A DNA stretch of 64,000 nt. Origin: a bacterium (GTDB lineage Bacteria > Bacillota > Bacilli > Lactobacillales > Streptococcaceae). The stretch is taken from the NCBI GenBank assembly GCA_905221325.1, contig CAJNCS010000005.1:1-64000 (forward strand), written 5' to 3'. Below are positions 10,700 to 19,515 of this stretch, piece after piece. Below the pieces are notes generated by a model. That model saw nothing but the letters and a program-made list of their open reading frames with translations. It was not told the DNA's origin and ran no database searches. The stretch's first letter is position 1. Each line of letters opens with the position of its first letter. The position numbers and the translations under genes are program-made.

Positions 10700-10732
10700 A
10701 GCCAAAAGGGTTGGAATTTTTTTCCAACCTAA
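10700..10732 (-). terminator. Terminator after ychF
   Basis: On the minus strand an 8-bp stem GGTTGGAA/TTCCAACC with an all-A loop is followed by CTTTTGGCTTTT. It sits between ychF and pth and may be only partly effective. Confidence 0.65.
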
Positions 10733-10755
10733 TTGACACTATTTATTAAATGTTA

Positions 10756-11871
10756 TTAAACATTAAAGCGGAATTCCATGATATCGCCATCTTGAACGAT
10801 ATATTCTTTTCCTTCTTCACGCAAGCGCCCAGCTTCTTTTACTGCCTTTTCAGATCCGTATTTCACTAAATCCTCATATGACATAGTTACTGCACGAATA
10901 AAACCTTTTTCAAAGTCTGAGTGGATAATACCAGCTGCTTGAGGAGCTTTCATACCACGCTTAAAGGTCCAAGCGCGAACTTCTTTTTCACCAGCTGTGA
11001 AGTAAGTTCCAAGTCCAAGTAAGTGGTAAGCAGCTCGAGTCAACTTATCAACACCTGATTCTGTCAAGCCAAGTGCTTCAAGAAACTCTTGCTTATCTTC
11101 ATCATCTAACTCAGAAATTTCTTCCTCAGCACGCGCAGAAATAACTACTACTTCTGCATTTTCTGTCGCTGCAAATTCTCGAATTTTTTTAACATAATCG
11201 ATAGAATCTGGATCTGAAACCACATCCTCATCTACATTAGCAACATAAAGAACTGGTTTAGTGGTCAAAAGGAAGAGTCCTTTGACTACTTTTTGTTCCT
11301 CATCTGTGAATTCAATGGTACGTGCTGATTTTCCATCTTCAAGGACTGGTTTAATTTTTTGAAGGACGTTAAACTCTGCCACAGATTCCTTATCTTTTTG
11401 CGTACGTGCCATCTTTTCTACACGCGCATAGCGTTTATTTACTGACTCTAGGTCAGCAAGAATCAACTCCAAGTTAATGGTATCAATATCTGCAAGTGGA
11501 TCCACAAAAGCGTCTTCACGTCCTTGCTCACGCATAACATTTTCATCATCAAAAGCACGAACTACGTGAACGATCGCATCTACTTCACGAATATTGGCCA
11601 AGAATTTATTCCCTAGCCCTTCTCCTTTTGAAGCTCCTTTTACAATCCCTGCAATATCTGTAAATTCAAAGGTTGTTGGGACTGTCTTTTTAGGTGTAAT
11701 CATTTCCGTTAGTTTTTGTAGGCGTTCATCTGGAACTTCCACCATCCCAACGTTTGGATCAATAGTCGCAAATGGGTAGTTTGCCGCCTCTGCTCCTGCT
11801 TTTGTAATTGCATTAAAAAGGGTTGATTTACCAACGTTTGGCAAACCAACGATACCTGCTGTTAAAGCCAT
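10756..11871 (-). CDS. ychF: Ribosome-binding ATPase YchF
   Basis: Obg-family P-loop protein (Ola1 in eukaryotes) that binds ribosomes and prefers ATP to GTP. It is linked to translation and oxidative stress responses. The 371 residues show the P-loop GLPNVGKST (8-16), the [10 protein letters not shown] switch region, an internal coiled coil, and the C-terminal TGS domain ending DIMEFRFNV. Length is typical. It precedes pth as in most streptococci. Confidence 0.97.
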   Translation of the reverse strand: MALTAGIVGLPNVGKSTLFNAITKAGAEAANYPFATIDPNVGMVEVPDERLQKLTEMITPKKTVPTTFEFTDIAGIVKGASKGEGLGNKFLANIREVDAIVHVVRAFDDENVMREQGREDAFVDPLADIDTINLELILADLESVNKRYARVEKMARTQKDKESVAEFNVLQKIKPVLEDGKSARTIEFTDEEQKVVKGLFLLTTKPVLYVANVDEDVVSDPDSIDYVKKIREFAATENAEVVVISARAEEEISELDDEDKQEFLEALGLTESGVDKLTRAAYHLLGLGTYFTAGEKEVRAWTFKRGMKAPQAAGIIHSDFEKGFIRAVTMSYEDLVKYGSEKAVKEAGRLREEGKEYIVQDGDIMEFRFNV

Positions 11872-11907
11872 AGTTTCTCATTCTCCGTTCTCATTTCAAT
11901 CCCTAAC

Positions 11908-11913
11908 ATTATA
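11908..11913 (-). promoter_or_regulatory. Extended -10 promoter element upstream of ychF
   Basis: On the minus strand TGTTATAAT, an extended -10 (TGn-TATAAT), lies about 35 bases before the ychF start. I see no good -35 hexamer, which is common for extended -10 promoters in streptococci. Confidence 0.5.
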
Positions 11914-11929
11914 ACACAAAAAGGGAAAA

Positions 11930-11956
11930 CTTGCTAACCCTCTAACTAAGGGTTCT
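11930..11956 (-). terminator. Weak hairpin after the DUF951 gene
   Basis: On the minus strand a 6-bp stem AACCCT/AGGGTT with a 7-base loop begins at the DUF951 stop codon and is followed by AGCAAGTTTT. The stem is short, so termination may be incomplete. Confidence 0.4.
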
Positions 11957-12150
11957 TAGTCAATAATCTTATTCATTTTTCGTTCAAAATCATAGCGACT
12001 CATCATGACAAGGTGGTCACAATTGCTACATTTGATTTTGATATCTGCCCCTACGCGTGTAATTTCCCAACGATTAGCTTTTTTTCCTGTTGATTTAATT
12101 GTGCAAGCATGTGGTTTTTTCATCTCAACAAAATTTCCAACTTGATACAT
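11956..12150 (-). CDS. DUF951 family protein
   Basis: A 64-residue protein starting MYQVGNFVEMKKPH and containing the family core RWEITRVGADIKIKCSNC followed by a basic C-terminus. The conserved Cys residues hint at metal binding but nothing is proven. I chose the ATG at 12150 because AAGGAG precedes it; the longer reading adds 18 residues without an equally good site. It lies between dnaN and ychF, as in other streptococci. The function is unknown. Confidence 0.85.
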   Translation of the reverse strand: MYQVGNFVEMKKPHACTIKSTGKKANRWEITRVGADIKIKCSNCDHLVMMSRYDFERKMNKIID

Positions 12151-12180
12151 ACTACTCTCCTTTTCTTTTTTGATTATATC

Positions 12181-12211
12181 ATAAAAGAGGCGAGCCAGGC
12201 TCAACCTCTTT
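12181..12211 (-). terminator. Terminator of dnaA-dnaN
   Basis: On the minus strand AAAGAGG pairs with CCTCTTT around an inner GAGCC/GGCTC stem, followed by TTTTAT, immediately after the dnaN stop. It would separate replication genes from the downstream DUF951-ychF unit. Confidence 0.75.
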
Positions 12212-12214
12212 CAC

Positions 12215-13351
12215 TTAATTTGTACGAACTGGTGTGATGAGCTGCATGAAGTCTTCGTCAGTATCTGCTGGCACAAGAGTAAATGGACGAACAGCTGAGA
12301 TAAAGCTAATAGTTACCTTTTCGCTATTTAAAGCCTTGAGAGAATCAATCAAGTAAGTTGGGTTGAAACTGATAGTTAAATCATCACCAGTCACCTGCTC
12401 CGTATCGATTTCTTCGTTTACTTTACCAACTTCTGGAGAGTGAACATGGGCGCTAACAACTCCACCTTTAATTTCAAGCTTCACAGTACCATTTTGAGTC
12501 GCACTTGATAAGAGACGTGCACGCTCCATAGATTGACGCAAATTAACCACATCAAAAGTAATTGTAGTGTTAAAGTCTGTTGGAATCAAACGATCCGTAT
12601 CAGGATAGTTTCCTTCTAGGAGACGAGTATAGAAGCTAATATTTTCGCTTCTAAAGAGGATTTGATTATTTGCAAAGAAAATCTCCACTGTTTCGATATC
12701 ATCTGTAAAAACAGCTGAAAATTCGCGTAGAGAACGACTAGGAATCACCACATCGAAATCATCTCCATTTTTTTCAAGAGTCAATTTTTTCTGGCTAAGG
12801 CGATGAGAGTCTGTTGCAACTGTTTTTAGTTCCTTGTGTTGGCTCAATACAAAATGAACACCTGTTAAGATGGGACGACTTTCTTGCGTACTTGCAGCAA
12901 AAGCTGTTTCATTGATAATTTTCTTGAGTAGTTTTGTTTCAAGAACCAAAGGTGTGCTTGCTGAAATTTCTTGAATACGAGGATATTGTTCGCTATCTTT
13001 TCCTTTTAGGGTAATTTCTGATTTACCACTTGTTAAAACAATTTGTTTTTGTTCAATCTCTTTGAAATCAAGCGTTACATCTGGAAGACTAGATACAACA
13101 TTGATAAAGAAAGAAGCTTCAAGAAGAATCGAACCTAAGGAAGTAATCAAAAGACCTGCATCTTCATTCTTTTGAGAAATGAAATTTTCAATGGAAATTT
13201 GACCATTTGATCCAATTAAAGTAATGCCTTCATTGGTAACATCAATTTTGATGGTTGATAAAATTGGAATAGCATTTTTGGAGCTAATTGCTCGTTTTGT
13301 GGTATTTAAGGCTTGTAGAAATAAATTTTTATTAATTGAAAAATGAATCAT
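12215..13351 (-). CDS. dnaN: DNA polymerase III beta subunit (sliding clamp)
   Basis: Ring-shaped processivity clamp that tethers DNA polymerases and repair proteins to DNA. The 378-residue product begins MIHFSINKNLF and ends with the clamp C-terminus LITPVRTN. I chose the ATG at 13351 because AAAGGAG lies 5 bases upstream; the longer reading would run back into the dnaA-dnaN intergenic origin elements. It is the second gene of the dnaA-dnaN operon. Confidence 0.98.
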   Translation of the reverse strand: MIHFSINKNLFLQALNTTKRAISSKNAIPILSTIKIDVTNEGITLIGSNGQISIENFISQKNEDAGLLITSLGSILLEASFFINVVSSLPDVTLDFKEIEQKQIVLTSGKSEITLKGKDSEQYPRIQEISASTPLVLETKLLKKIINETAFAASTQESRPILTGVHFVLSQHKELKTVATDSHRLSQKKLTLEKNGDDFDVVIPSRSLREFSAVFTDDIETVEIFFANNQILFRSENISFYTRLLEGNYPDTDRLIPTDFNTTITFDVVNLRQSMERARLLSSATQNGTVKLEIKGGVVSAHVHSPEVGKVNEEIDTEQVTGDDLTISFNPTYLIDSLKALNSEKVTISFISAVRPFTLVPADTDEDFMQLITPVRTN

Positions 13352-13372
13352 GGATTCTCCTTTATTTATTTT

Positions 13373-13403
13373 TAGTATTAGAAGGATAATAGAAATAATA
13401 GAG
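13373..13403 (-). other. Candidate DnaA-trio unwinding element
   Basis: Between dnaA and dnaN a 31-base AT-rich stretch has a three-base rhythm. Read in the dnaA direction it runs CTATTATTTCTATTATC and onward, so its complement reads 3'-GAT AAT AAA GAT AAT. This resembles the DnaA-trio of the Bacillus oriC. It follows a near-consensus DnaA box (13415-13423) by nine bases and leads into an A/T-only run. Assignment is by analogy. Confidence 0.5.
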
Positions 13404-13414
13404 TGTGTGAATTC

Positions 13415-13507
13415 TGTGGAAAACTGATTTCTATTTAGTAAATTCAAGCTTCCTAGCTTGTTTAAAAAATGTGGATAAAAAAGATAGAAAAGGAAAAGTT
13501 ATCCACA
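13415..13507. other. oriC: DnaA boxes between dnaA and dnaN (part of oriC)
   Basis: Two perfect boxes are present: TGTGGATAA at 13470-13478 and TTATCCACA at 13499-13507, facing each other and separated by 20 bases. A one-mismatch box TGTGGAAAA is at 13415-13423. With the group upstream of dnaA they form a bipartite origin. Confidence 0.85.
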
Positions 13508-13509
13508 TG

Positions 13510-14871
13510 CTACTTAATTTTCTTTTTGATTGCTTCGATTTCTAAGCGTAAATTATCGTCTTCGTCAATCAAGGATTTGATTTTAGCATGGGCATGAATA
13601 ACGGTGGTGTGATCCTTTCCTCCGAATTCTTTTCCGATTTTTGGAAGACTATTATCTGTCAGTTCTCTAGCTAGATACATGGCCACTTGACGCGCCAAAA
13701 CGATATTTTGAACTCGTCTCGTCCCCTTCATTTCTTTGACACTCACTCCATAAAAATTACCAACTTCAGTTTGGATTTTGTCAATTGGAATGACTAGCAG
13801 TTGGCTAACATCTTGTTTGCGAGCTCTGATAGCTTCAGCAGCGATATCAATAGTGATGTCTTTAATCTTCTTTACTCTGGCAATTAAAGTGATATCGTTG
13901 ATTGCTCCTTCAAGTTCTCGAACATTTGAATCGAATTGACCAGCCAGATATTCTAGGGTATCACTCTGGAAATGGTAGTTTAAATGTTCCGTTTTACTTT
14001 GAAGAATGGCGATACGTGTCTCAAAGTCAGGAGGGGTGATATTTTGAGTCAATCCCCAGCTAAAGCGCGTGACAAGTCTTTCTTCAAGTCCTTCTAAATG
14101 TTTAGGACTTCGGTCACTAGTCAGAACGATTTGTTTTTGATTGCTATGAAGAGCGTTGAAAGTATTGAAAAACTCTTCTTGAGTTGCAACCTTTTTGCCA
14201 CTGAGAGATTGGATATCATCAATCAGTAAGAGATCAAGGCTTCGGTAAGTTTTTTTAAATTTTTCCATTTCCCCGAGCCTCAGATGCTCAAGAAAGTCGT
14301 TGATAAAACTTTCAGCAGGAATATACTTAACCCGAGCTTCAGGAATATTTTTTAGAATTTCATTTCCGATAGCATTCAGTAAGTGGGTTTTCCCTAGTCC
14401 AGGACCACCATAAATGAAAAGGGGATTATAAGTCAATGCGAGGTCTTCGGAAACAGCCAGAGCAGCAGACTTAGCCCAGATATTCCCATCTCCTTGAATA
14501 AAGTTATCAAAGGTATATTTTTCCTTTAATCCTGTTTCAGAATATGGAATAGCAAGATTGGCCTGTGAAGCAACATAATGATTGCTATTTTCAGAATCCA
14601 TGACATAGGTTGAAGATTCTTCCTCAGGCTTTGTTAAGACAAATTGAGTTTTTATTTCAGTATCGTAAACTTCAAAACCAGCAGCCACAATGATATCCTT
14701 GAGCTGTTTTTTCCAAACCATTTCCATTTCAGGTCTAGGTAAAAAGATAGTAGCTATATTTCCCTCCACTTTTATGAGTTCAGCAGGTGTGGCATAGAAA
14801 TCGTACATAGAACGTGTCAATCTTTCTTGAGCTAATTCCAAGATTTGATTCCAAAATTGTTTTTCTTTCAC
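13510..14871 (-). CDS. dnaA: Chromosomal replication initiator DnaA
   Basis: AAA+ initiator that binds DnaA boxes, opens the origin and loads helicase. The 453 residues show domain I (about 1-80), a variable linker, Walker A GGPGLGKT (155-162), Walker B LLLIDDIQ, and the domain IV signature [18 protein letters not shown] ahead of [10 protein letters not shown]. The start codon is GTG (14871), supported by GGAGGGG six bases upstream and by homology at the first residue. DnaA boxes flank the gene on both sides. Confidence 0.99.
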   Translation of the reverse strand: MKEKQFWNQILELAQERLTRSMYDFYATPAELIKVEGNIATIFLPRPEMEMVWKKQLKDIIVAAGFEVYDTEIKTQFVLTKPEEESSTYVMDSENSNHYVASQANLAIPYSETGLKEKYTFDNFIQGDGNIWAKSAALAVSEDLALTYNPLFIYGGPGLGKTHLLNAIGNEILKNIPEARVKYIPAESFINDFLEHLRLGEMEKFKKTYRSLDLLLIDDIQSLSGKKVATQEEFFNTFNALHSNQKQIVLTSDRSPKHLEGLEERLVTRFSWGLTQNITPPDFETRIAILQSKTEHLNYHFQSDTLEYLAGQFDSNVRELEGAINDITLIARVKKIKDITIDIAAEAIRARKQDVSQLLVIPIDKIQTEVGNFYGVSVKEMKGTRRVQNIVLARQVAMYLARELTDNSLPKIGKEFGGKDHTTVIHAHAKIKSLIDEDDNLRLEIEAIKKKIK

Positions 14872-14946
14872 CGATTATCCCCTCCTTTGCTATATTTGAT
14901 GTAAAAAGGTTTACTGTTAGATTTATTTTACCATAGATGCTAGTAT

Positions 14947-15063
14947 TTTTCCACAATCTGTGGAAAAGAATCCACAATGTTTACATTTTTTATCCACAGG
15001 TTGGGGATAAGTGAGGGATTCCCTTGAATTCTTTGATTCTTTGCTATAAAAAATAGTGGATAA
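14947..15063. other. oriC: DnaA-box cluster upstream of dnaA (oriC)
   Basis: At least six boxes lie here: the exact TTATCCACA at 14990-14998, plus near matches TTTTCCACA 14947-14955, TGTGGAAAA 14959-14967, GAATCCACA 14968-14976, TGGGGATAA 15002-15010 and AGTGGATAA 15055-15063. Density, mixed orientation and position before dnaA identify the origin and the autoregulatory dnaA promoter region. Confidence 0.9.
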
Positions 15064-15074
15064 ATTTGTGGGTT

Positions 15075-15109
15075 GAAAAAATAAAAGAACAGCCTTATTT
15101 CAGGCTGTT
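15075..15109 (-). terminator. Terminator of htrA-parB
   Basis: On the minus strand an 8-bp stem AACAGCCT/AGGCTGTT with loop GAAATA is followed by CTTTTATTTTTT. The parB stop codon (15095-15097) lies inside the hairpin, so translation and termination overlap. Confidence 0.8.
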
Positions 15110-15853
15110 GATAATTCTGTCATATTCTTCTCGGCTTGAAAAAGAAATAATAACCTTTCCAGTATCTTTTTTAGAAAGTTTAATTTCTACATTTAATCCA
15201 AGTAGTTTTTTTAATTTGTCTTCCTCATCTTTGATGAAAAAATCACTTTTTTTCTGCTTCTTTTGTTTTTTCTCTGTCAGCAGTGTTTCTAACTTTCTCA
15301 CAGAGATGTCTTCATTTTTAATTAGTTGAAAAAAATAGTCTTGCTGCTCTTTATTCAAACCAACTAGTGAGCGTGCATGAGCTTGAGAAATTTTTCCATT
15401 TTCTACTTCAGATAAGATGTGCTCTGGTAGGGAAAGCAAACGAATAAAATTAGTGATATAAGGACGAGATTTTCCCATTTTATCCGCTATCTCAGTGTGA
15501 GTAAATCCTTTTTCTACCAAAGATTCGTAGGCGCGTGCCTCTTCAACTGGATTCAAGTTTTCTCTCTGTAAATTCTCAATGATAGACTGAATCATCATTT
15601 CCTGATCTGAGAGGTGTTTCACAACGGCTGGAATAGAAGTCAGACCAGCCAAGAGAGAAGCCCGATATCGTCTCTCTCCTGCAAGGATTTCATAACCAAT
15701 TACAGGAGATTGACGAACGATGATGGGTTGGATGAGCCCATTTTCTTTGATTGACTGGGCTAATTCTTGTAATTTCTCTGTATCAAACTCTTTCCGAGGT
15801 TGGTAAGGATTTTTTTGTATGTCCGCGATAGAAATCAGTTTAAATTTTTCCAT
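15095..15853 (-). CDS. parB: Chromosome partitioning protein ParB (Spo0J)
   Basis: CTP-dependent DNA clamp that loads at parS and recruits SMC condensin to the origin. The 252-residue product begins with the ParB N-terminal segment IQKNPYQPRKEFD, then the GERRYRA CTP-binding box (about 75-81), a helix-turn-helix around HTEIADKMGKSRPYI (about 134-149) and a basic C-terminal dimerisation domain. No parA is adjacent, as is usual in streptococci. It follows htrA and shares its terminator. Confidence 0.96.
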   Translation of the reverse strand: MEKFKLISIADIQKNPYQPRKEFDTEKLQELAQSIKENGLIQPIIVRQSPVIGYEILAGERRYRASLLAGLTSIPAVVKHLSDQEMMIQSIIENLQRENLNPVEEARAYESLVEKGFTHTEIADKMGKSRPYITNFIRLLSLPEHILSEVENGKISQAHARSLVGLNKEQQDYFFQLIKNEDISVRKLETLLTEKKQKKQKKSDFFIKDEEDKLKKLLGLNVEIKLSKKDTGKVIISFSSREEYDRIINSLK

Positions 15854-15910
15854 GATTCTACACTAACATATCTTTTACTTTCTGTAAAGTTTTCTTTACA
15901 ATGATGTCAA

Positions 15911-17101
15911 TTAAGACTCTAAATCACTTGTACTTTTATCTAGTTTTACAGTTGTGGTCTCTTCTTTTCCATTTCGATAGTAGGTGATTTTAATGGTGTC
16001 TCCGATAGAATGATTGTAAAGAGCACTCTGTAAATCTGTTGACGAAGAAATCTCCTTGTCGTCAACTTTGGTAATAACGTCGTATTTTTCAAGGTGACCA
16101 GATGCAGGCATATTACTTTGAACAGATTTTACCACTACACCAGAAGTTACGCTACTTGGAATATTGAGTTTTCTAAGATCATTAGCTCCGATATTAGCCA
16201 AATTAACCATTTGAATTCCAAGAGCAGGGCGAGTCACTTTACCGTCACTTTCAAGCTGTTTAATAATATTTTGAGCATCATTTGATGGGATTGCAAAACC
16301 AAGACCTTCGACAGAGGTTCCACCATTACTTGCAATTTTACTTGATGTAATTCCGATAACTTGGCCTTGAATGTTTATAAGTGGACCACCAGAGTTACCA
16401 GGGTTAATGGCAGTATCTGTCTGAATAGCTTTTGTAGAAATGGCTTGACCATCTTGAGATTTTAGAGAGACATTTCGATTGAGACTTGAAATGATTCCTT
16501 GGGTAACTGTATTGGCATATTCGGATCCTAGAGGACTACCAATTGCGATTGCAGTTTCACCAACATTTAGTTTGCTAGAATCTCCAAATTCTGCTACGGT
16601 TGTGACTTTTTCTGAAGAAATTTTCACGACAGCAATGTCAGAGAAGGTATCAGATCCGACAATTTCACCAGGAACTTTTGTACCGTCTGCTAAACGGATA
16701 TCAACTTTTGAAGCTCCTTGAATAACGTGGGTATTTGTCACAAGATAGGCATCTTTCCCATTCTTTTTGTAAATAACACCAGAACCTTCACTTGCTACCT
16801 GTTGAGAGTCGGTATCCGTATCTGTCTCGTCATTTCCAAAAACGCTATTTTGCCGATTTGCTGAGTAAGTGATAACCGACACAACGGCATCTTTTACCTT
16901 ATTAACGGCTTGAGTTGTTGAATTTTCATTCTTATAGGATGTTTGAGTGACAGTGCCAGAATTATTATTCGTAGCTTGATTTCCTTGTTTTTGATAAAGT
17001 TGTAATGTTACGAAACTTCCTAAGGCACCACTTAAAAATCCGATTAGAATGATTGCTAGAACTTTAACTACTTTTTTGTAAAATTTTTGTAAGTGTTTCA
17101 T
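15911..17101 (-). CDS. htrA: Surface serine protease HtrA (DegP family)
   Basis: Membrane-tethered quality-control protease at the cell surface, known in pneumococcus for degrading misfolded proteins and competence peptide. The 396 residues show one N-terminal membrane helix (about 12-34), a Ser/Thr/Asn-rich linker, the trypsin-like triad His125 (TNTHVIQG), Asp155 (FSDIAVVK) and Ser237 (GNSGGPL), and one C-terminal PDZ domain (from about 285). A CiaR-type site overlaps its promoter, implying control by the CiaRH stress system. Confidence 0.96.
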   Translation of the reverse strand: MKHLQKFYKKVVKVLAIILIGFLSGALGSFVTLQLYQKQGNQATNNNSGTVTQTSYKNENSTTQAVNKVKDAVVSVITYSANRQNSVFGNDETDTDTDSQQVASEGSGVIYKKNGKDAYLVTNTHVIQGASKVDIRLADGTKVPGEIVGSDTFSDIAVVKISSEKVTTVAEFGDSSKLNVGETAIAIGSPLGSEYANTVTQGIISSLNRNVSLKSQDGQAISTKAIQTDTAINPGNSGGPLINIQGQVIGITSSKIASNGGTSVEGLGFAIPSNDAQNIIKQLESDGKVTRPALGIQMVNLANIGANDLRKLNIPSSVTSGVVVKSVQSNMPASGHLEKYDVITKVDDKEISSSTDLQSALYNHSIGDTIKITYYRNGKEETTTVKLDKSTSDLES

Positions 17102-17132
17102 AAACGCCTCCGTTTGTTATTTATTTACTCAG

Positions 17133-17165
17133 ATTATAAACCTATTAACTTAATCCAAACTTAAA
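17133..17165 (-). promoter_or_regulatory. htrA promoter with CiaR box
   Basis: On the minus strand the direct repeat TTTAAG-N5-ATTAAG (17149-17165) is followed after exactly 10 bases by TATAAT (17133-17138). This is the arrangement described for CiaR-activated pneumococcal promoters (TTTAAG-N5-TTTAAG, 10 bases before the -10), with one mismatch in the second repeat. Confidence 0.75.
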
Positions 17166-17186
17166 AGCTTAAAGTTTTACACAAGT

Positions 17187-17271
17187 TGTGGATAACTCGC
17201 TTTATTCTGTGAATTTGCTTGTTTTTCTAGTGTTTTTTTTGTGAATAAGATGTGAAATGAAGTGTGGATAT
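17187..17271. other. DnaA boxes between htrA and rlmH
   Basis: An exact TGTGGATAA at 17187-17195 and a one-mismatch TGTGGATAT at 17263-17271 lie in the divergent region. They extend the origin signals to the far side of parB and may affect htrA or rlmH transcription. Confidence 0.65.
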
Positions 17272-17285
17272 GTTAGAATAGAAGA

Positions 17286-17765
17286 ATGAAAATAAAAATT
17301 ATAACAGTTGGAAAACTGAAGGAAAAATATCTTAAAGATGGCATTGCTGAATACACTAAACGAATTTCTCGTTTTGCTACTGTAGAAATTATTGAATTAG
17401 CCGATGAAAAAACTCCAGATAAGGCAAGTGAGTCAGAAAATCACAAAATATTAGAAATAGAGGGAAATCGAATTCTTTCTAAAGTTGGAGAAAGAGATTT
17501 TGTTGTTGTGTTGGCAATTGAAGGAAAAACTCTCTCTTCAGAAGAATTCAGTAGACAGCTGGAACAGGCTTCTATAAAGGGATTTTCTACCCTTACATTT
17601 ATTATTGGTGGAAGTCTGGGACTATCCCCTGCTGTGAAGTATCGAGCGAATCTTTCTGTTAGTTTTGGATGTTTGACCTTGCCACATCAGTTAATGAGAT
17701 TAGTTCTTGTTGAACAAATTTATCGTGCTTTTACCATTCAGCAGGGATCCCCTTATCATAAATAG
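17286..17765 (+). CDS. rlmH: 23S rRNA pseudouridine-1915 N3-methyltransferase RlmH
   Basis: SPOUT-class methyltransferase that methylates pseudouridine 1915 in helix 69 of 23S rRNA on assembled 70S ribosomes. The 159-residue length is exact for the family. The trefoil-knot AdoMet site is recognisable in [10 protein letters not shown] (about 106-115), and the C-terminus ends in the conserved QGSPYHK. It is the first rightward gene from the origin. A -10-like TGTTAGAAT lies only 7 bases upstream of the ATG, so the leader is very short. Confidence 0.96.
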   Translation: MKIKIITVGKLKEKYLKDGIAEYTKRISRFATVEIIELADEKTPDKASESENHKILEIEGNRILSKVGERDFVVVLAIEGKTLSSEEFSRQLEQASIKGFSTLTFIIGGSLGLSPAVKYRANLSVSFGCLTLPHQLMRLVLVEQIYRAFTIQQGSPYHK

Positions 17766-17808
17766 AAGATTGACTTAGCTCTTATTTTTTGATAGAATGG
17801 TCATGTTA

Positions 17809-17882
17809 GGTCTCATAGCTCAGCTGGATAGAGCATTCGCCTTCTAAGCGAACGGTCGCAGGTTCGAATCCTGCTGGGATCA
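17809..17882 (+). tRNA. tRNA-Arg (TCT)
   Basis: 74-base cloverleaf: acceptor GGTCTCA pairs with TGGGATC, the anticodon loop is CTTCTAA inside the stem TTCGC/GCGAA, and the T-arm is GGTTCGAATC. The anticodon TCT reads AGA/AGG. The 3' CCA is not encoded. Located between rlmH and comC as in pneumococcus. Confidence 0.96.
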
Positions 17883-17895
17883 GTACATTAGAGAA

Positions 17896-17924
17896 GAAGC
17901 TGGGATTACTCCCAGCTTTTTTCT
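17896..17924 (+). terminator. Terminator after tRNA-Arg
   Basis: A 7-bp stem AGCTGGG/CCCAGCT with loop ATTACT is followed by TTTTTTC, closing the tRNA-Arg transcript before the comC promoter. Confidence 0.85.
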
Positions 17925-17934
17925 TAAAAAAAGT

Positions 17935-18001
17935 GCGTTTCAGGCGCAAAAATGTACAGTTGGGAAAAATTTTTTCTTATATGGTCTTCATTTTGTATAA
18001 T
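17935..18001 (+). promoter_or_regulatory. comCDE promoter with ComE-binding repeats
   Basis: Two 9-bp imperfect direct repeats, GCGTTTCAG (17935-17943) and ACAGTTGGG (17956-17964), are separated by exactly 12 bases. This is the ComE site layout of pneumococcal early competence genes. The -10 TATAAT (17996-18001) lies 31 bases after the second repeat with no -35 hexamer, as expected for an activator-dependent promoter. Phosphorylated ComE would amplify its own operon here. Confidence 0.88.
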
Positions 18002-18048
18002 AGGTTTGTAAGTTAACTTACAAGAAAAACAATACAGGAGATTTCATT

Positions 18049-18174
18049 ATGAAAAATACAGTAAAGTTGGAACAATTTAAAGAAGTAACAGAAACAGAAT
18101 TGCAGGAGATTCGGGGTGGGGAATGGAGAATTCCAGAATTAATACGTAATCTTATTTTTCCAAAAAGAAAATAA
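18049..18174 (+). CDS. comC: Competence-stimulating peptide precursor ComC
   Basis: A 41-residue precursor with a 24-residue double-glycine leader (MKNTVKLEQFKEVTETELQE then IRGG) and a 17-residue mature pheromone EWRIPELIRNLIFPKRK. Leader and cleavage site match ComC processed and exported by ComAB. The acidic first residue, hydrophobic centre and basic tail are standard. The mature sequence differs from pneumococcal CSP-1 and CSP-2 and looks like a mitis/oralis pherotype. RBS AGGAG lies 10 bases upstream; comD follows after 21 bases. Confidence 0.95.
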   Translation: MKNTVKLEQFKEVTETELQEIRGGEWRIPELIRNLIFPKRK

Positions 18175-18195
18175 CTAAAATAAAGGTAAAAAGTA

Positions 18196-19515
18196 ATGAA
18201 TTTATTTGGATTAGTAATAGCTTTTTTTTATGTTTTTATCATTAGTAAAATTTATGAATGGACTTGTAATGCAACTAAAAAAGAAAAATATATTTATAGT
18301 CTTTATGTCTTTTTACTACAATTAATATTAGAAGAAATAATGTATTTGCTAGCCTTAGATGGTTACGGTTTGTCTAAATTTTTATTTCCTTTACTCATAT
18401 TCGGTTACTTTGTTGGATTTCAGAAGTATGATAAGTCTAAGGGAGTTTTTATAAGCCTATTATTTTCTCTCTTATATCATAGTAGTAATAACTTTATATC
18501 GGTAACTTTATCATCTATAACAGGAGATGATATTGCATTAGAATATAATAATTATTTTATTATATTTGTACTTATTTTAACCTATTTGGTTATTAAAATT
18601 GTCATATCTTATTTCCATTTGGAGTTTAAATATTTTGACAAAGAATATCTCTATTCTTTTTTGAAAAAAGTGCTATATGTATTTATCTTTCTGCATATCG
18701 TCTCTTTTATTTCAGATATCGTGAGTACTATTTCTCATTTAAATAGTTTTGGAAGTATTTTATCATCCGTAGTTTTTGTTGGGCTCCTTTTAACCTTCTT
18801 TGCAATGAACTCTTACAAGGTTCAAGTTGAAAAAGAGATTGCTCTAAAACAAAAGAAATTTGAACAAAAATATTTACAGAATTATACAGATGAAATTGTG
18901 GGCTTGTATAATGAAATTCGAGGTTTTCGTCATGACTATGCAGGGATGCTTGTTAGCATGCAAATGGCGATTGACAGTGGAGATTTACATGAAATTGACA
19001 GGATTTACAACGAAGTCCTAGTCAAAGCAAATCAGAAATTGAGATCAGAAAAATATACTTACTTTGATTTAAATAACATAGAAGATTCAGCTTTACGTAG
19101 TTTGATTGCTCAATCCATTGTCTATGCACGAAATAATGATGTAGAGTTTACATTGGAAGTAAAAGATATCATTACTAGATTGTCAATGGATTTACTTGAT
19201 CTTGTTCGTATTATGAGTATTTTATTAAACAATGCTGTTGAAGGTGCTGCAGATAGTTACTTGAAACAAATGGAAGTTGCAGTCATTAAAATGGATTTTG
19301 AAACAGTTATAGTCATCCAGAATTCATGTAAAATCACTATGACACCTTCAGAGGACTTATTTGCCTTAGGTTTCTCTACCAAGGGAAGAAATAGAGGTTT
19401 AGGGCTTAATAATGTCAAAGAGATTCTAGATAAATATGACAACATTATGTTAGAAACAGAGATGGAAGACAACACATTTAGACAAATTATTAGATTTAAG
19501 AGGGAGTTCGAATGA
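18196..19515 (+). CDS. comD: Competence pheromone receptor histidine kinase ComD
   Basis: Membrane sensor kinase for the ComC peptide. The 439 residues show six or seven N-terminal membrane helices (about 3-205), a short coiled coil, and a HPK10-type kinase domain with phospho-acceptor His246 in FRHDYAGM. The N-box (LLNNAVEGA) and G-box (STKGRNRGLGL) follow. The sensor half diverges with pherotype, so it should be matched to the peptide encoded just upstream. The stop overlaps the comE start as ATGA. Confidence 0.96.
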   Translation: MNLFGLVIAFFYVFIISKIYEWTCNATKKEKYIYSLYVFLLQLILEEIMYLLALDGYGLSKFLFPLLIFGYFVGFQKYDKSKGVFISLLFSLLYHSSNNFISVTLSSITGDDIALEYNNYFIIFVLILTYLVIKIVISYFHLEFKYFDKEYLYSFLKKVLYVFIFLHIVSFISDIVSTISHLNSFGSILSSVVFVGLLLTFFAMNSYKVQVEKEIALKQKKFEQKYLQNYTDEIVGLYNEIRGFRHDYAGMLVSMQMAIDSGDLHEIDRIYNEVLVKANQKLRSEKYTYFDLNNIEDSALRSLIAQSIVYARNNDVEFTLEVKDIITRLSMDLLDLVRIMSILLNNAVEGAADSYLKQMEVAVIKMDFETVIVIQNSCKITMTPSEDLFALGFSTKGRNRGLGLNNVKEILDKYDNIMLETEMEDNTFRQIIRFKREFE

